DNA from: Actinacidiphila paucisporea
GTDB lineage: Bacteria; Actinomycetota; Actinomycetes; Streptomycetales; Streptomycetaceae
Assembly (NCBI RefSeq): GCF_900142575.1
Contig: NZ_FRBI01000034.1
Location: forward strand, 1-64,000
Direction of reading: 5' to 3'
Length of the DNA: 64,000 nt
The notes beneath the pieces were generated by a model that saw nothing but the letters and a program-made list of their open reading frames with translations, searched no databases and was not told the origin of the DNA. Position numbers and translations under genes: made by a program. This document shows, in pieces, positions 17,622 to 25,541 of the stretch (positions are counted from its first letter, which is position 1; every line of letters begins with the position of its first letter).

Positions 17622-17825
17622 TCAGGCGGGGGTGATGTTCTCCGCCTGGGGGCCCTTCTGGCCCTGGGTGACGTCGAAGTTCACCTTCTGGCCTTCCTGG
17701 AGCTCTCGGTAGCCGGAGCTGGCGATGTTGGAGTAGTGGGCGAAGACGTCAGGGCCTCCGCCGTCCTGCTCGATGAAGCCGAAGCCCTTTTCCGAGTTGA
17801 ACCACTTGACGGTTCCGCTGGCCAT
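17622..17825 (-). CDS. Cold-shock protein (CspA family)
   Basis: 67 residues, the full usual length. The ATG at 17825 has GGAGG 5 nt upstream, so the four extra in-frame residues upstream are excluded. RNP1-type GTVKWFNSEKGFGFIEQDGG and RNP2-type DVFAHYSNI nucleic-acid-binding motifs are intact. It acts as a cytoplasmic RNA chaperone. Streptomycetes have several csp copies and this need not be cold-induced. A hairpin with a U-run lies about 90 nt upstream. Confidence 0.96.
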   Translation of the reverse strand: MASGTVKWFNSEKGFGFIEQDGGGPDVFAHYSNIASSGYRELQEGQKVNFDVTQGQKGPQAENITPA

Positions 17826-17912
17826 TTGTCCCTCCAAGGGGGTTCGAAGTCGGTTCCCGCACCGCGCGGGATCCGGAGGTGATCGCCCTGGTCCTCAGAG
17901 ACGGTGAACAGC

Positions 17913-17942
17913 AAAATCGCCCGTGCACACGCGCACGGGCGA
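17913..17942 (-). terminator. Hairpin with TTTT tail upstream of csp
   Basis: On the minus strand a perfect 10-bp stem (17933-17942 with 17917-17926, 6-nt loop) is followed at once by TTTT (17916-17913). It either ends the transcript of the PKD-domain gene (stop 18181) or acts as an attenuator in the csp leader. Confidence 0.55.
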
Positions 17943-18180
17943 CCGGTACTTCGGAACCATGACAGCTGTTTCCGACCTTACACGGCCAGTCCCGGCCACA
18001 CCACAGAACACCGATGACAAGTGCGAGGTGATCGAACGCGCCCGGCACGGCGACTGGGCGGTCGCCGGGGGTCCGCCACGCCGTCTTGAGGGGCTTTCGC
18101 CACGGTTCCGCGTCGTACGGCCAGGTCCAGCACGTCCTTGTGGGACGGGCGGCCGCCGGTGAGCGAGGCGGTGTGCGCGC

Positions 18181-19710
18181 TCAGCCGGTCGTGCCGTCGG
18201 GCGGCGTGAGGGTGTCGAAGAAGCCGACGAGGTCGACGACGAGGTCGGTGGGGCCGGCGCTGTGGTTGCGGAAGCGCACTTCGTCGAAGTGCCGGGCGGA
18301 CAGGTTGATGGTGTTGCCGATGTTCTGGCCCGTCGTCCAGTTGAGCACCGAGGCGTTCAGCGGCAGGCTGTAGGGGCCGCTGAAGGGCAGCAGGACGCCG
18401 GGTGCGGCGGGCCGGGTCACGGTGATGCGCAGGAGCAGGGCGGCTTGTTCGGGTTCCGCCAGATCGGCGGGCACCGGGAGGGGGACGCTGATGTCGCCGC
18501 CGGCCGGTGCGGGGGCCACGACGGCCGTGCCGAACCCGGAGCGGGTGTCGAGCACCCGGAAGATGCGCGAGTCGCGGAACGAGGTGCGCGCGGCGGCGGC
18601 GTAGTAGCCGTTCAGGTCGGCGATGAGGTGGACAGGGGCCGGGCCGTGGTTGTAAAAGGTGATGCGGCCGCCCTGCGAGGGCACGGTCACCAGGTTCGCG
18701 ACGGTCGTCCCGGCGGCCCAGTTGACGGTGGAGACCGCGGGCCGAGGGCTGTCCGCGCCGTAGGCGGTCACATAGCCGGCCCTGGTGGAACCGGTCGCCG
18801 TGACGTTGACGACCACGGCCTGCGGGTCCTTCGGCGCGTGCGCCGGCAGCGGCACGGTCACCGTCACCGAGCCACCGGCCGGGATCGGCGTGGTGGTCGG
18901 CACGCCCTTCTTCACGCGGGTGTCGAGGACCCGGGTCTCCAGAACGGGCTCGTAACGGTAGCCGTGCGCGGGGCTGTAGTAGCCCTGGACGTCGACCACG
19001 ACGTGGACGGAGCCCGTCGACCAGTTGCCGATGTCGATGCCGCCCGCGACGGCCTCGACGGTCACCTGGGCGGCGATCGTCTGTCCGGCGGCCCAGTTGA
19101 CGCTGGATCCCGGGCCACCGGTGAAATGGGGGAAGACCTGGAGGTATCCGGGAGCGGTGCCGCCGGTCACCGTCACGTTGAGCACGAAGGCGGTCGCGCC
19201 GTCGGCGGGGATGCCGCCCCGGCCGGCGGCCGGAATGGTCAGCGTGTCGTAGCTGCGCAGCGGCTCGTTGCCGGAGACTCCGATGCCCGCGCGCGTGTCG
19301 AGGATCCGGGTGGACGGCAGCGGGTTGTAGCCCGAGCCCAGCACCATGCGGCCGCCGGCGAGGTGGGCCGGTGTACTGGTGCCCGAGGCATCGGCGGCGG
19401 TGACGGCCGGGGCGTAGATCCCGGCGGCGGGATAGGTGTGGTCCACCGCGGGGGAGGAGGTGACCGTCGGCGTTGTCCCGTCGCCGAAATCGTAGGTGTA
19501 CGTGACGGAGTCGGGGACGGGGGATCCGTCGGCGGTCGCCTTGCCATGCAAGGTGACCGCCAGCGGATCGCTCCCCGGCAGGGGGCTGACCGTGACCCCC
19601 GCGGTGATCGCGGGCGTACCGGCCAGTGCGGGCGCGGCCGACGGCAGGCCGGCCGCCGCCGACACGAGGACGAAGGCGGCCACAGCGGTGGCTCTGAAGC
19701 GCAGAGGCAC
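18181..19710 (-). CDS. Secreted PKD-domain protein with three RLDTR-type repeats
   Basis: 509 residues from a GTG at 19710 with GGGGGA just upstream; the frame continues left but only this start gives a signal peptide (about 1-32, ending PALA). A PKD domain spans about 35-110, with YTYDFGDGT and HTYPAAGIY. Then come three repeats of about 125 residues, each opening with RILDTR or RVLDTR, carrying a central NWAAGQT/NWAAGTT/NWTTGQN and ending in a V-DVQGYY, ADLNGYY or VDLVGFF strand. This repeat family is common in secreted actinobacterial proteins, often on cell-wall hydrolases; no catalytic motif is seen here. The role is probably adhesive or polymer-binding (inference). Confidence 0.8.
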   Translation of the reverse strand: MPLRFRATAVAAFVLVSAAAGLPSAAPALAGTPAITAGVTVSPLPGSDPLAVTLHGKATADGSPVPDSVTYTYDFGDGTTPTVTSSPAVDHTYPAAGIYAPAVTAADASGTSTPAHLAGGRMVLGSGYNPLPSTRILDTRAGIGVSGNEPLRSYDTLTIPAAGRGGIPADGATAFVLNVTVTGGTAPGYLQVFPHFTGGPGSSVNWAAGQTIAAQVTVEAVAGGIDIGNWSTGSVHVVVDVQGYYSPAHGYRYEPVLETRVLDTRVKKGVPTTTPIPAGGSVTVTVPLPAHAPKDPQAVVVNVTATGSTRAGYVTAYGADSPRPAVSTVNWAAGTTVANLVTVPSQGGRITFYNHGPAPVHLIADLNGYYAAAARTSFRDSRIFRVLDTRSGFGTAVVAPAPAGGDISVPLPVPADLAEPEQAALLLRITVTRPAAPGVLLPFSGPYSLPLNASVLNWTTGQNIGNTINLSARHFDEVRFRNHSAGPTDLVVDLVGFFDTLTPPDGTTG

Positions 19711-20148
19711 GATTCCCCCAACTACTCGGACGCCGCGCCGGCACGGTCCGGACCGCGGTCGGGCCCGCCCGGGCGGCGGCGCGAAAGGACCGGGGCGACG
19801 ACGCCACCGGAAGGCGGGAGATCCCGCACCTGTTCGACCCACGATCGGGCCTTTAGGTTGTGCCGCCGCCTGAGGCCTGGTCAGGTCCGGGCCGGCCGCC
19901 GGCGGAAGCGTGCTGCGGCAGTGGCCCGCCATCCCCCCGGACCTGGCGGGCCACGTGCGGGCCGTCAGGTCCGACGCAGAGCACGGCCGCCTGGACCTGC
20001 TGCCCGGCTGCCGTGCCGGAGCCGGCCGGGCCGGTGCGCACCCGCGAGGACGCCGCGGACGGCTACCGCCAGGCGCTAGGACACGGGCCTGCGCGTCAGG
20101 CACGGACATGCACGTGCGACCGAGCGCTTCAGCCGGCGGATGAGCGCC
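19711..20148. other. 438-bp stretch without a supported gene
   Basis: Only low-complexity Arg/Pro/Gly-rich frames are open. It presumably holds the promoter of the PKD-domain gene; no clear hexamers are recognisable. Confidence 0.5.
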
Positions 20149-20544
20149 TCAGCCGGCGAGTTGGTCCGCGGAAACGAGCCACCGCCAGCGCGAACGCTCA
20201 GTGACAAGTGTGCCGGCGGCCAGCAGGGTCACGGTGACCGCTGCCCAGACGGGCCAGGCCAGCCAGGAGGAGATCACGGCTGCGGCGAGTTGGAGCAGCA
20301 CCAGCAGGATCGTGGCCCAGCCGGGCACCGCGATGATCACGTTGGCCTTGTCCCCCCGGGTGGAGAAAAGAGTCGGCAGGCCGATCAGGGTCACCACGGA
20401 CACGGCGGCAAGCAGCCATGAGTGGCCGGCCAGTGCCCAGGGGGTGGCCACCCACGCGACGAGCTCCGTCGCGAAGCGCAGGGCGGACGCGGCGCGGTCG
20501 TCCGGTCGTTCCGAAGCAGTTTCTCCACCAGCAACGTCGGTCAC
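20149..20544 (-). CDS. Small integral membrane protein of unknown function
   Basis: 131 residues. After a charged N-terminus come about four hydrophobic segments: 27-45 (TELVAWVATPWALAG region), 46-60 (WLLAAVSVVTLIGLP), 70-90 (VIIAVPGWATILLVLLQLAA) and 92-115 (ISSWLAWPVWAAVTVTLLA). It resembles the small DUF-type membrane proteins common in Streptomyces. It is 119 nt downstream of the PadR gene on the same strand and could be its co-transcribed partner. Confidence 0.65.
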   Translation of the reverse strand: MTDVAGGETASERPDDRAASALRFATELVAWVATPWALAGHSWLLAAVSVVTLIGLPTLFSTRGDKANVIIAVPGWATILLVLLQLAAAVISSWLAWPVWAAVTVTLLAAGTLVTERSRWRWLVSADQLAG

Positions 20545-20663
20545 CTGCGGACGATCTCACGGCCCCAGGGCCGGCTGCCAGGGGTTTGGGTGACGGCGCC
20601 GGAGGCGAACCGGTGCAGCCGCCACCCCAGACCCGTGACCAGCCACTTCGGGAGGCAACGGGC

Positions 20664-21278
20664 TCACTGATGCACGGGCCCCGCCGCGAGGGCGTCGAGC
20701 TGCTCCTTCGACCACACGAGCCCGCCGGCTCGCAAGTCCTCGACCACCGTGCGCACCCACTCCAGCTCCGCGGCCGTTACGGCTCGCAGGTACTCGGTCT
20801 CCAGGCGGGTGATGCGCGGCAGCCCTTGCGTCGCCTCCGCGGCCATGGCCGTTTCCAGTCCGGCGAGGTTCTCCGTGAGCGCGCCGAGCCGCCGCTCCAG
20901 CACCTCCGTCATCTCTTCCGGCGTGAGCAGCAGCAGATTCGACAGGGCGGCCGGGAACTCCGGGAATTCCTGCTTGGGCGCGGAGAGCATCTCCTCCAGC
21001 CAGGCGCGGGCGGTTTCGCGCCCCGCGTCCGTGACTTCGTACACGGTCCGCTCGGGGTACTGCTGATCGCGCTCTGTCTCGCGGACCGCGATCAGCCCGT
21101 CGCCGTTGAGCCGCTCGATCGTGCGGTAGAGGCTCGCACGCTGCCTGACGTTGACGACTTGTTCCTTGCCCCAGTCCTTGACCAGGCGCTGGATGCCGTA
21201 CGGGTGCAGTGGCTTGTAGTGCAGCAGGGCCAGGACGGTCAGGGCGAGGGGGGAGCTGCGCGGAGCGGATGACGTCAT
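20664..21278 (-). CDS. PadR-family transcriptional regulator
   Basis: 204 residues. The PadR winged helix is at about 10-85: LTVLALLHYKPLHPYGIQRL, LYRTIERLNGDGLIAV and a wing ending RTVYEVTDAGRE. It is followed by a Vir-C-like alpha-helical dimerisation domain. PadR proteins usually repress an adjacent gene until a toxic small molecule binds. It is divergent from a hypothetical gene plus FAD monooxygenase, and the gap holds three phased AGACTA repeats. Such a monooxygenase/PadR pairing suggests detoxification of an aromatic or antibiotic compound. Confidence 0.88.
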   Translation of the reverse strand: MTSSAPRSSPLALTVLALLHYKPLHPYGIQRLVKDWGKEQVVNVRQRASLYRTIERLNGDGLIAVRETERDQQYPERTVYEVTDAGRETARAWLEEMLSAPKQEFPEFPAALSNLLLLTPEEMTEVLERRLGALTENLAGLETAMAAEATQGLPRITRLETEYLRAVTAAELEWVRTVVEDLRAGGLVWSKEQLDALAAGPVHQ

Positions 21279-21300
21279 GGAGCCGATTTTAGCCTCATCA

Positions 21301-21337
21301 AGACTAGTTGACAGGAGACTAGTCTCAGAGAGACTAT
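21301..21337. promoter_or_regulatory. Phased AGACTAGT repeats, probable PadR operator
   Basis: AGACTAGT at 21301, AGACTAGTCT (a perfect 10-bp palindrome) at 21316 and AGACTAT at 21331. The copies are spaced exactly 15 bp apart between the divergent PadR and monooxygenase genes. Confidence 0.7.
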
Positions 21338-21376
21338 TGCTCTCGATACACCACCACCACGAAAGGAACCACCGAG

Positions 21377-21838
21377 ATGTCCCTCGCTGAGCGCATCCAC
21401 TCCGACCACGGCCTCGTCAAGCACCTGGGTAACTGGACCGAGGCCGGCCGCTTCGAGGTCAAGGCCCGCCATGGAGCCGCTGTCCTCGACCTGCGTTCCC
21501 CCGGCCTCCCCGACGACATCGTGATCCACATCGACCTGGACCGGGCCATGGTCAAGCTGCTCGTCGACGACAGCGCCGCCATCGACCACTGGAACCTGAG
21601 GTGGACCGCCCGAGGCAGGATCAAGGACTCCCGGCCCGTATCCGGATGCGACGAGGGGACCGGCCGCCGGATCCGCCTGTCCGGCTCCGCGACGAACAGC
21701 GAGATCCGCATCCACCGCGGCGGCATCGCGGTCCTGTCGGCGATGTTCTCCCGTGCGTGGATCCAGGATGCGCGCCGCGCCCACAAGACCGGCGGCGCCA
21801 TGACCATCGATGGCCTGACCACCGGTCAGCAGTCATGA
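21377..21838 (+). CDS. Hypothetical protein co-translated with an FAD monooxygenase
   Basis: 153 residues, ATG at 21377 preceded by GAAAGGAACC. The protein is soluble with no signal or membrane segment. The middle (about 35-110) has alternating strands, for example VIHIDLDRAMVKLLV and NSEIRIHRGGIAVLS, suggesting a small beta-rich domain. It is not a family I recognise. Its stop overlaps the next start (ATGA), so the two products are likely made in a fixed ratio and may work together. Confidence 0.75.
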   Translation: MSLAERIHSDHGLVKHLGNWTEAGRFEVKARHGAAVLDLRSPGLPDDIVIHIDLDRAMVKLLVDDSAAIDHWNLRWTARGRIKDSRPVSGCDEGTGRRIRLSGSATNSEIRIHRGGIAVLSAMFSRAWIQDARRAHKTGGAMTIDGLTTGQQS

Positions 21839-23043
21839 CCCGCACCGGCAAGACCCGCACCGCGCTCGTCGTCGGCGGCGGCATCGCGGGACCCGTCGCC
21901 GCGATGGCCCTGCGCCAGGCAGGTATCGAGGCTGCCGTCTACGAGGCGTACGACTCCACGGCCGACGGGGTCGGAGGCGGCATGACCATCGCCCCGAACG
22001 GCCAGAACGCCCTCGACGCGATCGGCGCGGGCGACCTCGTCCGCGCCATCGGCACACCGGTCACCGCCATGGGCCTACGGAGCTGGACGGGCAAGCACCT
22101 CGCACAGTTCGCCCCGCCCTCCCGCCTGCCGTCCCTGCAGTTCGTCTGGCGCGCGGACCTCTACCGTGCGATCTACGACGAGGCGGAGCGTCGCTCGGTA
22201 CCCGTCCACCACGGCAAGCGGCTGACCGACGTGACGGACAGCGACTCCGGCGTCACCGCGCACTTCGCGGACGGTACGCGGGCCGGCGCCGACATCCTGA
22301 TCGGCGCCGACGGCATCCGCTCCACGGTCCGCCCCCTGATCGACCCGGCCGCGCCGCAGCCGAAGTACGCCGGTCTGGTCTGCTTCGGAGCCCAGATGCA
22401 CCAATCCGGACTTCCCTCCACCGGCGGCGTCATGTACATGTGCTTCGGCAAGCGCGCCTTCTTCGGCTACCAGGTCTTCGACGACTCCTCGGCGGTGTGG
22501 TTCGTGAACCTGCCCCGCACAGTCCCGATGACGGTCGCCGAGGCCCAGGCGATCGGCGCGCAGGAGTGGATGCGCACCCTCCTGGCCGCCGTCGCCGACG
22601 ACCGCACCCCCGCTTCCGAGATGATCAGCCGCACCGACGTCGGCCAGCTCCTCATCACCGGCCCGATGGAAAACATGCCAAGGGTCCCGACCTGGACCCG
22701 CGGCCGCATGACCCTGATCGGCGACGCGGCCCACGCCGCGTCGTCCAGCTCCGGTCAGGGCGCCTCCATCGCCACCGAAAGCGCCGTCGAACTCGCGCGC
22801 TGCCTCCGGGATCTGCCCTACGACCAGGCTTTCTCGACGTACGAACAACTGCGCCGCCCGCGCGTCGAACGCATCATCAAGCTGGGCGCCCGCACGAACG
22901 GCAACAAGAGCGCGGGCCCGGTCGGCCGCGTACTGCGCGACCTCGCGATGCCGGTGGCCATGAGGCTGATCAACCCGGAGAAGACGGCCTGGCAGTTCGA
23001 CCACCACATCGACTGGAACGCGGGGGCGGCCCCCCTCACCTGA
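21835..23043 (+). CDS. FAD-dependent monooxygenase (PHBH-like / group A)
   Basis: 402 residues from the ATG at 21835, overlapping the previous stop by 4 nt; the longer open frame to the left is out-of-phase with real coding. FAD-binding motifs: GGGIAGPVAAMALRQAG (dinucleotide fold, about 12-28), an internal GADGIRSTVR near 160 and GDAAHAASSSSGQGAS near 300. Such enzymes hydroxylate or epoxidise aromatic compounds, including tetracyclines and rifamycins. With the PadR gene next door, a repressible detoxification or degradation function is likely; the substrate is unknown. Confidence 0.88.
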   Translation: MTRTGKTRTALVVGGGIAGPVAAMALRQAGIEAAVYEAYDSTADGVGGGMTIAPNGQNALDAIGAGDLVRAIGTPVTAMGLRSWTGKHLAQFAPPSRLPSLQFVWRADLYRAIYDEAERRSVPVHHGKRLTDVTDSDSGVTAHFADGTRAGADILIGADGIRSTVRPLIDPAAPQPKYAGLVCFGAQMHQSGLPSTGGVMYMCFGKRAFFGYQVFDDSSAVWFVNLPRTVPMTVAEAQAIGAQEWMRTLLAAVADDRTPASEMISRTDVGQLLITGPMENMPRVPTWTRGRMTLIGDAAHAASSSSGQGASIATESAVELARCLRDLPYDQAFSTYEQLRRPRVERIIKLGARTNGNKSAGPVGRVLRDLAMPVAMRLINPEKTAWQFDHHIDWNAGAAPLT

Positions 23044-23872
23044 ACCCCGGCCCACCCCCGGCTGCGACGGCCGGGACGGCCGGTCCGCGACCGCTCGTAT
23101 GCCGTGGGCGATCCGTCGTGCACCGAGTACATCGAGTGCGGCGCGCACGCTGGCCGGGCCGGCGAGTTCCCCTGCGTGCGGGGCTGAAATGAGCCCGGCG
23201 TCGCCGACGATGGTGAATGCCTGGGCGAACGGCTCGGAAGAGTATCGGGTCTCGGGCGTACACCACGACGCCGAAGCCGATGCCCAAACGTGCGGCAGAC
23301 CCATGTGTCCGACCGACCCGGTAAGTTCATTGGGGCGAACGAATGATCTTTTCACCGGCTGGGGGAGGGCACCGACCACCTTCGACAGCCAGCCCATGGC
23401 CTTCCTCTGGCGAATGGCCTGTCCTCCTCGTCCGGTCTCACTGGCCATGGCCGCCCTTGCTCGCCTCAGTCATCAGGTATGCCGCTGCCAGTCCCGCATT
23501 CTGCGGTTGCTTCGAGATCGCTGCGAAGCGCAGAGCGGCAGCCGCTCGCGGATTCCGCGACGGTGGGGCAAGGCCAGGACCTTCACCGCACGCACTTGCG
23601 GCGCTGCCCGGCCAGGTCCAGCCAGAAGTCCGCGAAGTCGACCTCCGCCTCCTCGCCCGGACGCAGCAGAGCCCGAACGCTTCGCGCCGCCGGCGTCCGG
23701 TGCTGGTGTGGGCAGCGCTGGACAACGGTGGACAGCTCGCTCAGCAGACGTCCGCCGCGCGGAGGAGGCACGCGCGACAGCCACTGTGCGCACCTCGCCC
23801 ACTGCTGCCCGGCGCCACCGCACCACGCTTCGACGGCTCGCGCCAGACGTGACCGGCATCACCGGTCGGAGG
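23044..23872. other. 829-bp stretch with only a decayed transposase trace
   Basis: No intact gene. It contains the IS21-like remnant described separately; the rest shows no credible coding frame. Confidence 0.5.
23500..23690 (-). pseudogene. Decayed IS21-family (IstA-like) transposase fragment
   Basis: On the minus strand, PGEEAEVDFADFWLDLAGQR (ending near 23600) matches the conserved GEEAEVDFG segment at the start of the IstA catalytic core. The frame then stops at 23583-23585, and a shifted frame continues as AVKVLALPHRRGIRERLPL, like the following strand of the core. Both ends and the remaining acidic residues are missing, and no terminal repeats were seen. It marks an old insertion, not a functional element. 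Confidence 0.4.
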
Positions 23873-24442
23873 CTACGCCCAGGCGGGATCACGGCCGGTC
23901 AGGCCGAGGATGCGGTCCAAGGTGGGTGCGTCGGCCGGCACCGCGACCTCCGGCCCGTACATGCCCATCTGCCGCCCCTGCTCCACGCCGGTGAACATCG
24001 TGTCGTGCAGATGTGCCAGCAGGTCGGCGGGCAGTTCCAGCCGCTGCCCGGTCGCGACCGCCAGGTCCCAGCCGTGCATGGCCAGCTCTCCGACGATCAT
24101 GTCGCCCATGACGGTCGCGGGCAGCGTCTGCGGCGTGCCCATGCTCGTCTCGCCCTCCCAGGCACTCGGCGGCGCCCACGACGACGTGATGTCGTCCAGC
24201 AGGGCGAGCAGGCGGCCCCCCCAGTCGGCGCCCGCCAGGTCCACATCGGACTCGGCGGCCGCCGGCTGCGGAACGGACTCCTTGCGGCCGCCGCCGGCGA
24301 GCGACGGGCCCCAGAACAGGAGGTGGTTGACCAGTGCCCGCACGTCGTACTCCGTGCACGGGGTCTTGTTGGCGAGCTGGTCGTCGGTGATGGTGCGGGT
24401 GACTGCGGCCATGGCTTCGGCAGCGTTGGACATATGTGACAT
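23873..24442 (-). CDS. TIGR03086-type protein (mycothiol-dependent maleylpyruvate isomerase / DinB-like N-domain)
   Basis: 189 residues from the ATG at 24442; an ATG 9 nt later is equally possible, and neither has a clear ribosome binding site. The DinB-like four-helix bundle begins with a segment around VTRTITDDQLANKTPCTEYD and RALVNHLLFWGPS, and the metal-site region is GELAMHGWDLAVATGQ. Family members are typical of mycothiol-making actinobacteria; some transfer mycothiol or isomerise maleylpyruvate, most are untested. No partner gene for gentisate breakdown is nearby, so the substrate is open. Confidence 0.8.
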   Translation of the reverse strand: MSHMSNAAEAMAAVTRTITDDQLANKTPCTEYDVRALVNHLLFWGPSLAGGGRKESVPQPAAAESDVDLAGADWGGRLLALLDDITSSWAPPSAWEGETSMGTPQTLPATVMGDMIVGELAMHGWDLAVATGQRLELPADLLAHLHDTMFTGVEQGRQMGMYGPEVAVPADAPTLDRILGLTGRDPAWA

Positions 24443-24736
24443 GGGAGCGACGCTAGGCGGCCCGGGTCGGAGGTGTATTGAACAAAGGCGACATACGCCT
24501 GCCATGTGGAGCGGGACGTTCGTGAGCCGGGCAGTGCCTGGACCAGGGATCAGCGCCACACCATCCACGGCCCGTCGCCGGCGCCCGCCCCGGATGTGTC
24601 ACCGCTCGCGCCGCCGCCGGTACGCCCGCCCCCTCGGCGGGTGACCGGCATCACGCGAAGCCGGCATAAAGCAAGGAATGGGACTCCTCTGTGTGTGGTT
24701 GAAAAGCGAACCAACCCCGTCCCCAGGGAGCACACC

Positions 24737-25366
24737 ATGGGCCTGTTCGCCCGCAAGAGCACCGTCACCCCGGCCGCCGCACCCGCGGCCACCGCGTCTG
24801 CCACGCAGGCCGGCGCCACCGCGGATCTGGCGCACCTGACCGGTGACTACGTCATCGACACCTCCCACAGTGAGATCGGCTTCTCGGCGCGGCATGCGAT
24901 GGTCACGACCATCCGCGGGCGCTTCACCGACTACGAGGGCACCCTCGCCCTCGACGGCGCCGACCCCTCCGCCTCCAGCGCCACGCTGACCATCAAGGTC
25001 GCCAGCGTCGACACCGCGCTGGGTGCGCGGGACGAGCACCTGCGCAACGGCGACTTCTTCGCGGCTGAGGAGTTCCCCGAGATCACCTTCCGCAGCACCA
25101 GCGCCGAGCAGATCGACGCCGAGACCTACCGCATGCACGGCGACCTGACCGTCAAGGGCATCACCCGCCCGGTCACGATCGACCTGACCCTCAACGGGCA
25201 GGTCACCGACCCCTACGGAAACGTCCGTGTCGGCTTCGACGGCTCCGCCACCGTCAGCCGCGGCGACTGGGGCCTGACCTACAACGCGGCCCTCGAGGGC
25301 GGCGGCGTCCTGATCAGCGACAAGGTCAAGCTCACCTTCGACATCTCGGCGGTCAGGCAGGCCTGA
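24737..25366 (+). CDS. YceI-family lipid-binding lipocalin-like protein
   Basis: 209 residues; the ATG at 24737 has AGGGAG 6 nt upstream. An Ala/Thr-rich N-terminus to about residue 32 is followed by a complete YceI domain (about 35-206): GDYVIDTSHSEIGFSARH, ARDEHLRNGDFFAAEEFPEI, HGDLTVKGITRPV and ends in KLTFDISAVRQA. YceI proteins bind isoprenoid or fatty-acyl chains in a beta-barrel. There is no obvious signal peptide, so it is probably cytoplasmic, unlike E. coli YceI. It is convergent with the SGNH gene across a strong terminator. Confidence 0.9.
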   Translation: MGLFARKSTVTPAAAPAATASATQAGATADLAHLTGDYVIDTSHSEIGFSARHAMVTTIRGRFTDYEGTLALDGADPSASSATLTIKVASVDTALGARDEHLRNGDFFAAEEFPEITFRSTSAEQIDAETYRMHGDLTVKGITRPVTIDLTLNGQVTDPYGNVRVGFDGSATVSRGDWGLTYNAALEGGGVLISDKVKLTFDISAVRQA

Positions 25367-25447
25367 CCCGGCCGGCCTCGGCTCGGACGGTAAGGCCGTG
25401 AGCACCAGGTTCCTCCGAGGCGGCCGTGACGCACCGTGGCGCCGCAC

Positions 25448-25484
25448 GGTCATGGGGCGGTCCGGCGAGGACCGCCCCATGACC
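25448..25484. terminator. 15-bp bidirectional terminator between YceI and SGNH genes
   Basis: Arms 25448-25462 and 25470-25484 are fully complementary with a 7-nt loop, between convergent stops. Confidence 0.8.
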
Positions 25485-25541
25485 TTACGGCCTCGTCACC
25501 TCCCCGCCGCGAGCCGGTGGTGAGGGAGGAGCGCGGCTGGG

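Noticed and set aside
18090..18180. Short high-GC3 minus frame after the PKD gene stop (reads SLTGGRPSHKDVLDLAVRRG)
   Set aside because: Too short, no start or family; could be a gene remnant but not supportable.
18262..20079. Plus-strand open frame of 605 codons
   Set aside because: Antisense to the PKD-domain gene; no start signal, composition typical of a shadow.
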